Source of the DNA: Pristionchus mayeri
Lineage: Eukaryota; Nematoda; Chromadorea; Rhabditida; Neodiplogasteridae
Direction: 5' to 3'
Assembly (NCBI GenBank): GCA_036245805.1
Contig: BTRK01000001.1
Location: 18,917,087 to 18,981,086 of the forward strand
Length of the DNA stretch: 64,000 bases
A program made the position numbers and the translations under genes. The notes beneath the pieces were generated by a model. It ran no database searches. It worked only from the letters and a program-made list of their open reading frames with translations, and had not been told where the DNA came from. Every line of letters begins with the position of its first letter. Position 1 is the stretch's first letter. Shown here in pieces: positions 33,089 through 43,500 of the stretch.

Positions 33089-35345
33089 GATGAGCTATGT
33101 ATCCATAAGGAGTCTTAGGATGCTTCTGATGAAAAATAACACTTATTATTAATCAGAATAATATTTAATAAGATCGTTTAAATATGTTTTCTTCATACAG
33201 GAGCGGAGAAAGCGTTCAAACATCTCTGGCCAACTCACCTCACACAGTACACACTGAGGAGTACCCTGAAATATATTATTTTTAATTGAGCGTATGTGGC
33301 TTTATTTCAATAATAAAATCCATCTTTCTCTTCAAATAGCAGACTTAACTCATTGACATCGACAACTTTGAAATAAAGTGAAAAGGGTGATAATATAGTC
33401 TAACCTTTCGAGTTTGAACTGTCTTATGTATAATTTTCTTTCCTCGCGTCTCAGGCATAACGTCCTCCTTAAATATTTTTCATTACACAGATAAGGTTAA
33501 ACGATCAAGAATTATCGAGACAATACATAAAAAAAGTAGTATGTTGATCCAAAAGTTCCGATACGTTTTCAAGTTTTCGAGCCATAACTTGCTTTAGCCT
33601 GGAGCAATTCTCTCTTGCATTTTTGTATGATAGTAGTGTATGCGTGCTCTTCATAGCGCATTTATGGGTATGCATAAACAATCCGTCTAATTGTCGAAGT
33701 TTAGAGGGCAAAATCGGCAGTGTTTCCCAATAGCTTTTCTGAGAGAGACTAACGATCTCCTTTAAAGCGTTCTATGGAAGCGTAAACCCGCACTCACTGC
33801 CGGCATGAAAGGGCGGACCTTGCAACCCACCCGTCTTGTTTTAATGGACGCTTGAACAGGGTATCAAAAGTACCGGAAAATACCACTTTTTAGGAAATAC
33901 CTTTTTTCTATTGAACCAATTGATATCGATTCAATATAAAACTAAGATTGTAGTGCATCAATAATGCCTCAAAGCATTATCGAAAACAGGTAAACAATTT
34001 TCAAGAATAATGCAAAAATACCTTGTATCGAAACTTCTGAATCAACCGAATAATCAATGTCTTTTCATATACTATGTAACTACTATAATACTTACAGTAG
34101 ATATATCATCCGATGTGTGAATGGGAAAAGAGTGGTCAATTTCAAAACCAAATGAATCCAATTCAAAGGGGGCCTGAAACAGAAAGAACATTTCGGGAAA
34201 ATACATATGATTAACCTCTCCATGCTCAGATATCTCTTCCCCTTCGTGAACATTATCGACATTCTGAAAATAATTAAATATTTTCTTCAAGCTAGCCATT
34301 TAAAAAATCAATTCGATCTGGAATTATTCACAAACACGTAAAAAATAGAGAAAAAAAATACCTCGCTTGTCAAGGAATACGGATGGAACAGTATCAGTGG
34401 ATCTTCCTTGGGCTCCTTTAGAAACGAAAGGTTCGAGGTCTGATAAGAACGGATTTGAATATGTATCGGTCAGATAAATTCCCCAATACTAAACACATCG
34501 TAATGACACACGCCAATGTCTAGCTGTTCAAGAGGTCACATATATTTTGTGGTAGTAGCTGAAAGAGGAAAAAAACAAAATAACCTCATTTGGAATCTGG
34601 TCGAGTGAACGAGCATTTCCAGTTGATGGGCAGTACATCTAAATTCATCATACCTACTGGTATAAAAAGCACAGCACAATGAAAATATAAATCACGAATT
34701 AGGAAGTCTCGATTACTTACATCGGCAATAGGTTCTTCCATCTTGACATCAGCAATTGCTTTCATCATTTCACCTTTAAATTCGATGGGTTCTTCCTTCA
34801 ATGCATTTGCTGTCTCGTGAACCATCTATAATGTTACATGTGAAATGGATATTTGAAGCAACATTGAAATATAGCAAAAGAATCATAGAAAAACTAACAA
34901 CTTCAACAGATTCCTTCTTGATATCACAAGCTTCATCGAACGGTTCGCTCTTAATTACCATCGGTTTGTTATTGTGCTCGCTCGAAGTGTCACGTGCGTC
35001 CCTCACTTCACTTGATTTTACTTGACAATCCTAAAACCGCCATTATTTTTATAGGAAAACAGTAAAATTAAATAAGTTAGGCATCCCAACCTCGAGGAAG
35101 GGAATGGAATCAGGTCGGAGTACGGTACAGAAACGGACAGTCGAGTAGTCCGACTGGGCGAAGTGGCTTGCGCACAAGTATGGCTCCCTCGCTGCACTTA
35201 GTAGATCCGTGAGAGATCTCTGTCCCTCCGGTGTTGAGCAAACAGCGTTCACCCATGCTATGCGCTTAATATCATCCGACGCGAATCGATGCATCTCATT
35301 CAGGTTGCGTATGCGATTGCAAACGACGCATATGCTGTGCACCAT
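33044..35345 (-). CDS. THAP-domain zinc-finger protein
   Basis: The start at 35345 puts a THAP domain at the N-terminus: C6-x2-C9, H19, F21, W31, then YLCASHF (C58, H61) and LRPDSIPF at 76-83. These fit the C2CH signature of this DNA-binding family. Nine more phase-0 exons follow (35030-34899, about 34826-34722, 34640, 34437, 34263, 34170, 33465, 33270, 33120), giving about 307 residues. The middle is acidic and rich in psi-K-x-E motifs (VIKSEP, ALKEEP, DVKMEEP, FLKEP). The end is a C2H2 finger (GTPQCVLCE|KHPKTPYGYIAHLRLHH) nearly identical to that of the palindrome gene. It stops early at VGQA, without the CxC unit. Probably a nuclear regulator (inference). Confidence 0.75.
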
Positions 35346-35419
35346 CTGAGATGGAGAATGTGAAGATCCAAGGGCAATTTTATCGGCCACTTGTACTGTT
35401 CCTCTCACCGGGTCCCTAC

Positions 35420-35600
35420 CGAAACGTCCCCCCTCTCTCACCTGTCCGCTCGTGCTGATCCGTCGAATGCCCGTGCGCTTGAAGATGGGCTGGAACAATT
35501 ATCTATCTAAAAAATTAGATATGAAGTGGAAAAGTAGTTTAAAATGAGATAATACGCCCAGTTTTTGGATTTCGGATCATTGAAAAAGTAGAAAAATGAC
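35420..35600 (-). pseudogene. Exon fragment of the glycine-zipper gene
   Basis: PIFKRTGIRRISTSG with its splice sites and upstream intron matches the palindrome fragment at 11390-11571 and, more distantly, the exon near 37290-37225. It has an internal deletion of several codons. It lies just upstream of the THAP gene start. Confidence 0.6.
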
Positions 35601-35851
35601 AAATTTTCGGCGATTTTTGTGAAAATACAAATGATAAATCCGACATGGCCCATGTCGAATCAATCACACACTAGATGTAAATTTAAATAATAAATCGACA
35701 ATAGATTGCTGGATAAAGTCAGAATAAAATCAACGAATATCGTCAGGAAGCATGTTTATCAACACTGTCTAATTTATAGAACCATGAACAATGAATGAGT
35801 TCGACACGGATAACAACGAATTGGATGAGATAGAAAGTGATAGAGGGGTCA

Positions 35852-38460
35852 TCACTCGAACTCGGGAGTCGGCCCGACTGTCATAATTGCCGCAGCCTCT
35901 CCCACCACTCTTCCGGTGATAGCTCCGATGTAGCCTGTTTTGGGATTGTACTTCCTTTCCACAAACAACTATTGAATATTGTGAAGAATACTAGTTGCAA
36001 AACAGTATTCAAACATATTCAATTATGATTGCCCAACGCACATCATGGCACTTACTTAGTTTTTAAAAACATCCAACCGTGAGCTACCGTACCTCCGACG
36101 ATTCCTCCAACGAGCGGTCCGAAATCGGGAATGAACGAGAGGATAGCAGCGCCTATGGAGGCTCCTGAACATAGGATATTTATGCTACTGTAGCAATAAG
36201 ACAAGCTACATCGCCAGTGTGAATACATCAAGAAGGTCTGAATTGACTCATCGGCAAATTTATTATATTAATTAAAGTTAGGTCTTGCATGTTTAAAGAA
36301 TTCATGAATATCGTCACAAATAATGGCAATCACTAACCACATGAAGCTCCGGTCCAGCCTCCAATGGCTTTGCTAGAAGCATGCACGGTGTTAATAATGC
36401 CGCCTTCATAGGCATCCTCAAAATATTTGACAATATAAGATGCGTGAGTAGAATTTTCTAAACGTTGAAACGATGTTCAAATCAATGTTGACATTGAAAT
36501 TCATCATCGTACAACTTTTAGTGCACAGCATAAATTTCGGAAAAAAAATTTACATGAGTGCATGCACCATTTGCGTGGACAATCCATTCCACAATTTTGA
36601 AGTTTGTTCTCGACATAAATAATATTCACCTGTTTCATGGCATCGAGAACGAAGACGCTCTCGATAGCGACGGTTCCGAACCAGAGGGCCTTGAACAAAC
36701 AAACTCCTCGGTCCGTTCAGCTCAGCTACATAAATGTTTCTAGACTAGTTTTAATATTGAGACCGAATGCGAACAATGTAAGCTCAAAACGATTTTAAAG
36801 TTACCCAACAAGGACGAAATTGACCCATTATTTTTTGTCCTCCATCGAATAGCCGATGGTTGAATTAGTATAGAATAAATATACAAAAATGCAAAAAATC
36901 AATAATAGCCTCAAGGGAAAGCCGAAAATGATCCGCGCTCTCTCACTTTTGCATACTCTCTCGTACACGCGACGGGATCAGGGTGAGATCAGGGTTTCGT
37001 CCTTGTTGGGTAACTTTAAGTCGTAGCATCACATCATTTAGGAAAATGGAAAAGAGATATCCTGTTTTCTGGATTTTCACTCACCGTTCCAATGTAGCAG
37101 ACCATGTTGCCGAAGAAGCTGGGCTTGTAGATGGCCTGCACAGTGCGAGATTGAGTGTGGATCAGTAATTAATTTGTAATAAATATTGCTGCTCGAATGA
37201 GCGCTATAACGGACAATCGCACCTCTCCGAACTCGTTGATCTGACGCATGCCCCAGTCGCCTCCGCTCACGTGCTTGAAGATGGGCTGAGATACAAATTC
37301 GTTCATCATTGAATGGTACTCACAAAACCGAAATAACGAGTTCGTAGTAATCTGCGAAATATACCCGAATTTTGATAAATTTGAAGAATTAGATGGTTGC
37401 AAGGTTATCATGTTGGGTTTCAAGCGCTTGAAATAGCTTAAATGTTTAAGACAATGAGCCTTCAAATCAAGTTCCTGAACTCTGGGCCGCTGTCACAATT
37501 TCTCACCTCTCCGACCGTGTTGATCTGCCTGAAGACGCCGGCAGCTTGGTTGATCGAAGCCGAGGCAGCCTGATATTATCGATTTAGTACATCTAACCAA
37601 CGGTTTATATTCTATGCAAATAAGAAGAAGCTTCGAAAGGTCTATTATAAAGACATGAAGATTATATGTTATATCTACAATTCACATGACTTTAAAAGTA
37701 CAAGCTTACAAGGGAGAAAATTGTTTGGGAGAAAAGAAAAGTAAAATTTGAATTAGCTAAATGAAAATCAACAATGTCAATGTGTTGCAGCATCGCACAG
37801 TAAGGTCCGTTATTTATGTGTAGTATGTATTAATCATAAAATATAAAATATGACAAATGATACGGCACCTGTAGCTTGAAGTAGAGAGGCATGGCATTGT
37901 GTCGCCAAATGGCAAGAGCAAGAGGAGTTCCATTTCTGAGCAATTCATTTAAGAACATTTTTTTAAAACATAAAAAATACAATTTTCGACATGTTTGCGT
38001 TCTATTGAACCAACCCTAGAAATTCGGGCACTTCTGCAGAAGACCGGACCAGGTCAAGGTTGTGTGTTTCGTATCCCTTAGACGTTACTCATCTAAGGGA
38101 GGAATCCATTCTAAGATGCGATGTGTACATCTATTTAACCCTAGCCTTATCTATAATACAACCGCCAAATTATATGGAAAACACTATGAATTAACATTTT
38201 TCTCTTGGTCCGGTCTTCTGCAGAAGTGCCGAAATTTGGTGCAATCTTACCTTTCCGCGCTGCTTCTATGCAGCATCAGCCAGACTGCAAAGTGAAGGTA
38301 ATTGTGATAGAGACCTATTCGCCGAATCCAATGGATTGTTTAATCCGCACAAAAATTGATAAACGCAACCATGTCTCTAATCAATGACCCGAACAATATA
38401 AACTAAAATTTTGGATTACTTACGGAATTCTTGACGGCTTATGAAGATGCTGTCAGCCAT
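35852..38460 (-). CDS. Uncharacterised glycine-zipper protein
   Basis: Ten exons splice in frame to about 200 residues, from ATG at 38460 (MADSIFISRQEF) to TGA at 35852-35854. The first half contains IWRHNAMPLYFKLQAAS and repeated QIN-GE exons (AAGVFRQINTVGE; GMRQINEFGE). The second half is hydrophobic and glycine-rich: FFGNMVCYIGT, ALWFGTVAIESVFVL, GASIGAAILSF, GPLVGGIVGG, YIGAITGRVVGEAAA. These look like glycine-zipper membrane segments. The family is unknown to me; a membrane protein is likely (inference). Two introns hold MITEs. Two of its exons exist as duplicated fragments near 11.5, 14.9 and 35.5 kb. Confidence 0.7.
36799..37015. mobile_element. MITE with TTAA target duplication
   Basis: Terminal inverted repeats AGTTACCCAACAAGGACGAA and TTCGTCCTTGTTGGGTAACT are flanked by TTAA on both sides (36795-36798, 37016-37019). 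TTAA duplication is typical of piggyBac-type transposition (established knowledge). It is 217 bp long and lies in an intron of the glycine-zipper gene. Confidence 0.88.
38028..38247. mobile_element. MITE in the second intron of the glycine-zipper gene
   Basis: GCACTTCTGCAGAAGACCGG at the left and CCGGTCTTCTGCAGAAGTGC at the right are inverted copies, extending to AAATTCGG/CCGAAATTT outside and ACCA/TGGT inside. The repeat core CTTCTGCAGAAG is itself palindromic. The right end abuts the splice donor of exon 2. Confidence 0.8.
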
Positions 38461-38548
38461 CTACAAAATTTAAATCAAACCGTTAATGAAAAAAGAGGAG
38501 ATATTGTATTGATATCTTCCCGAAATCTCGAATCATCGAATCAGTATT

Positions 38549-39366
38549 GGGGTGTCCCATAAGTTCGTATAATTTTTTTAAAAAATTTTTTTCACACGAA
38601 GCGTAAGTCAATGAAACTAATCACCACTCTTATCTATTATAGTTCGACATGAAATATATTTTACGAAGGTTATTTCTTTATCTGATTACCTAGTGATGAT
38701 GAAATAGTGAAAAATGTGCGTTTTTGGCCCATGTTTTGAAAAATTATAATTTTATTTCCTTTTAAGTTGCAACACTCTGGTTTCTTGTGAATTAGAGGCA
38801 GCAATCATACTTTCAATTGAGTACATACTTTCAATACTTTCAATTACAATTGCATCTTTTTGCATTAACCGCCGGAAAACAGCAAAACTTGCCATTTTAG
38901 CATTGCCGAGTGAAGGTCATTTTCAGAATTTTTAAAATTTTCACAGTTGCTTGCTAATCAATCGCCCTCATTTTACAATGTAAATTCGTTTTGAATTATT
39001 AATTGTAGTTTGGAACCTTTGTTTGTATCAAAATCGATGACAATTTTACAAAAACACTGAAAATCGCGATTTTCGCAATAAAGATACAGCGCGATTATGG
39101 AAGGCCGGGATAGTGTCGAGTAAGTTACTTGGCAACTACAAAGTAACTAGGCATTATCAAATGATATATGTTTTTTCATAGGAAGGAATTTCACGTTTGG
39201 TCATTTTTAATACAGAACTTCGGAATTGCTCCATTCTTGTAATCTTTAAAATTCCTTAACTATATACCAAGAAAATTGAAGAGCACCGACTACCCAACTC
39301 AATGCTATGTACTAATAGCCAGTAGGATTCATCGCAAAAAAATTATACGAACTTGTGGGACACCCC
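38549..39366. mobile_element. Mariner-type non-autonomous element
   Basis: Ends GGGTGTCCCATAAGTTCGTA (left) and TACGAACTTGTGGGACACCC (right), a typical mariner terminus, lie beside TA-rich flanks. It is about 0.8 kb with no intact transposase. It lies just upstream of the glycine-zipper start codon at 38460. Confidence 0.85.
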
Positions 39367-40111
39367 TATATAGGAAGAGTTAAAAACGAGAAAACAGGAG
39401 GCTAGAAATTCTTTGGCGTACCAATCATTAGTTCATGGTTTCTAATTTAGTAATGCTGCCATTATGTTAATCCACGAACAATAAGTAAGTAATTTCGAAA
39501 CATGAAGCATACGGAAGAAAATTCTGAATTTACATATATATTCATGGTGATATAACCATTCGTGATTGTATTCAAATTCAAACCGGCATCGACTTTTTGA
39601 CGATTTATCAAAATCAAGGAAACATGAACATCAAACATGAGATCAGAAACGAATACACAACAACGTGAATTGGAAAGAAAAGAGTTGAGGCAGTATAAGA
39701 AATGTTACAAGATGTACCTATCTAACAATGTCGCATTGCTAGATAGGGAATACCGTACTCTGCAGTGTTCTAATTATCGGGTATATAAGGCAATAGAGCG
39801 TGTTCTACCGTTGCATTAAATTAGAGACTCGGGGAAAAACTACGAATGGTGTAAAACTAGCCTCGCATTCCAGACCCTACTTAGTCATATACGAATTGAA
39901 AATAAAACGCCCACGTCAACGAGTTTGCTGAAGAAATTCGCCGCTCCTGCATATCGTGGAGAGAGAAAGCAGGGAACCGCACGCTCTCCACACAAATCAC
40001 ACAAAGGAAAGCTTAGGTAAGGAGATTTATTGACCTGATCGATTGATAGCATACTTTTTTATTTTTTAGCATGTTTTTTTCCGTTCACGCTTTCCTGTTC
40101 AGGTAACTCAC
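39367..40111. other. Intergenic, no supported gene
   Basis: A 60-codon plus-strand frame (39637-39819) is basic and lacks splice context or domain. I do not call it a gene. Confidence 0.4.
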
Positions 40112-40381
40112 TTGTGACATTTTCCGAGTAGCTAAGTGTGAATGGCAGAAGTAAGCACATCTGCCGTTATTAATCAACTTCTGCAAAAAATAAAATCCAA
40201 GAAAATTGACTGTTTGCGAATAGCTTAAAATAATGCACTACTTTACCGCAATGCGATTGTCGTCGATCGGTCTGAGCCGGATAATTCGCTTCAGAAACGA
40301 GTTACGTTCCTCTAGATTATTAGGTGTCCGATAGAATTTGTCTGTCATCTTATCGCAAAGATACCATTGTCTTGCTGGGAC
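40112..40381 (-). pseudogene. Partial duplicate of the THAP-like finger exons
   Basis: Two exons, 40381-40247 (RQWYLCDKMTDKFYRTP..EERNSFLKRIIRL) and 40180-40112 (KLINNGRCAYFCHSHLATRK), repeat the finger exons of the gene to the right. The first zinc-binding Cys (KCFLC there) is Trp here (QWYLC), so zinc binding is probably lost. No start or stop is evident. Confidence 0.5.
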
Positions 40382-40585
40382 CTGATAAATTAATATAGCT
40401 TGAGTTATTTTCTGCATTGGATATTGTTTCAGAGAATGCAATTCTATAAACAACGTCCATGGGCTCGATTTTGATTCGGATTCGGTGTCTCAATTAACAC
40501 TATTGATTTCGTCAGAGTCCAATCGATTTAATTAGTGCGTAAATTTACCTCGCCAATAGAGTCTTCGAAAGAAACTTTGGCAATA

Positions 40586-43500
40586 TTATTGATTCTGTGA
40601 TCCTTCCACTGATTTTTCTTTGGTCTCGTGCGGCGCATCAGTTTCATCCTTCTTACGATCCTTAAATGTGATATCAATCTAGAAAAAATATCTTATTTTC
40701 GAAATAAAGAGTGAATGGAATCAATGTGATCGCACCTCAATTTCTCGCACTGCTCTAAATTTCATCTTGCTCAATTTTCCGATTGAATTCTTGAGAAGGC
40801 CGGAATTATACACCGGCGAAAATTCATTGATCTTCGATCTCTGAAAAAACCTCTATCTTTCTTCCTCCGCTCTTCCTCGTTTCACAGAAATATAATGGCC
40901 TATTGAGTGTACTTTTGAAGAGGTTAGCGTTATCGGTCTCCGTTTTACCTTCGGAATCTTCCTAGTCGCTACGTGTTTATGGCAGAAGTGAGCAGGAATG
41001 TCGTTGTTTATCAACATCTACCAAAGCAAAGGAATTGTTTGATTCTATAAGAGGAAGGTTATACGTATCTTCAAGTTCCAACGCTTTCAAGTCGTAAACA
41101 ATGGATCAATAGGGGTCATTTTTTCCATTACAACGCGAAAAAAACTAATTCAATTTTTAAAATTTTGTTAATGTTTTGTTAATGAACTAGTTTTTCTAGT
41201 TTTTGCCTTTTAATAGATGATAAGTTAGGGTAAACAGAGCACCAACCTGGCTACGACAAGTCCCCCCACCCGCCCGAGTCCTCCGCGCCCCCTCCCTGCC
41301 CGTGTACGATGTCGCTCGGTGCATAGGGGGCAGGGCGATCCAATCTCGGAGCCCTCAGGACATCTTTCTGGACCCACCGACCACCCCCGAACCCCCCGTC
41401 ACGACCAGGACTTCCGAGTATGCACCCTCAACGGCCGCACCATTGCATCCGAGGCTTCCATCGCCACCCTAGAACAGTCGTTCGAAGGGATTCGCTACGA
41501 TGTAGTGTGCCTCCAGGAGACCAAGTCACTGACTCTCGTCGAACGTACCCTCACTGAAGGCGCCCGACTCATCCTCGGACCTAAGGTGACTGGGAAAAAC
41601 GTAGGCGGAGTTGGTTTCCTCATCCACCCGCGTCTCGTCCCCTCCATCCTCTCCTTCACCGTCCACTCCCCCCGTATCGCCGTCCTCCGCATTCGAATCG
41701 GCAGATCTTCTATCTCCGTCTTCTCCATCTACGCCCCCACTTCGGCAGCCAAATTGGAAGAGCGGGAATCCTTCTTCGAGGAGGTAGCCGCAGTCTACAG
41801 TGGAGAGAAGTCATTCTACCGTATCATCGGAGGAGATCTCAATCTGCGAGCCGGCCCAAGGAGAGACTGTGACTTCCGCACCGGCCCCTTCGTCAGCGAC
41901 CCCAACGGAGATCCGGATGACCTACTCAGAGACTTCCTCTCTCGCACGCGCTCCTTCCATGCCAACTCCTTCTTCCAGAAGAAGTCGAGTAGGCGATGGA
42001 CATGGATGGGAGTCTGCGGGAGAAGCCAGAAAGACCCGTCTCGAGTTAGACCACTTCATCACAAATCGCCGCTGGATGGTCCAAGACGTTTCGGTCGTGA
42101 GTGGATTCACATTCCCCTCCGACCACAGACTTGTCCGTGCACGGATTCGCCTGGATGTAAAGATTGAGAAGAGCTGGAGATACTCTAAGAGGAAGACGCC
42201 CCGTCCCGATATTGATCCCCTTCGATACGAGGAAGCCATCCGCAAGTACGAATGGAGAACGGACCCCGATCCCTCGAAGGACTACTCCCTCTTAGCCACT
42301 GGGCTGAAGGAGTGCTCCCGAAGAGCGGAAATCCCTCCCGTCCCTCCTCCTCCTCGCCTCTCAGAGAAGTCTCGCTTCTGGATCCAGAGAAGAGGACAAT
42401 GTAACCGAGACCCTACATGTTCTACCTTCGAGAAGGTGATGGCACATCGGACGTGCCAGGCCTCAGTCAAGTTGGACCTCAAGGAGCACCGCAAGAGAGT
42501 TTTGCTGAAGGCCGCCGAAGAGAAGAGATCACTCAAGAAGGCGAAGCAGTCTCTCCACCAGGGACGAACGCCGATGGACGCAGTGCTGGACCGAGATGGA
42601 GAGCCGATTACCAACCGTTCGGCGATGGAGCATAGGATTCAGGAGTTCTACTCGGACCTGTTTCGATCGGACACCCAAGTTCCTCGTTGCCCTACCCCTC
42701 CGCCAACCACTCCACTGGCCATTCTCCCATCGGAGATTCGTTCCGCCATATCCCGGACGAAGAAGGATGGAGCACTCGGCCCCGACAGGATCAGCACACC
42801 CATGCTTCGCAACGGTGGTCCCCCTCTCCACTCTCTCCTTGCGGGCCGCTTCAGCCGCTACCTCGCCGAGCAGAACTTCCCCAGCCAGTGGAAAGGCTCG
42901 AACTCCATCCTCATCCACAAGAAAGGAGACCACGCCGACCTCAACAACTTCCGCCCGATCGCCCTCCTATCCATTCCGTACAAGCTCTTCACCAAGGTGC
43001 TTGTCACTCGAATGGAACGGACGCTAGACGACACTCAGCCAGTTGAGCAGGCTGGATTCCGCCGCCGTTTTGGATGCATCGACCATATCCACACGCTGTC
43101 CACCATCATCGAACACCACAGGGAGTACCACCTTCCACTCGGTCTTGTCTTCGTCGACTACTGCAAGGCCTTCGACAGTGTTGAGGTGCCGGCAGTGCTC
43201 AATGCCCTAACACGATCTGGAGTCGACTCTTCCTACGTGCAGTGTCTCGAGTCGCTGAACTCCGACTGTTACACCGAGATGAAGCCATTCGACCGACCCA
43301 TTCGGATTCCGATAGGCAAGGGAGTACGGCAAGGAGATACGATCTCCCCCAAGCTCTTCACCGCCGCCCTGCAGGATTGCATGAGAGAACTTGATTGGAG
43401 CGAAACCGGAGTCACCATCGACGGGAAGAAGCTCTCCCACCTTCGCTTTGCCGACGACATTGTGCTGCTAGGGACGGATACACCAACCCTGGAGAGGTTG

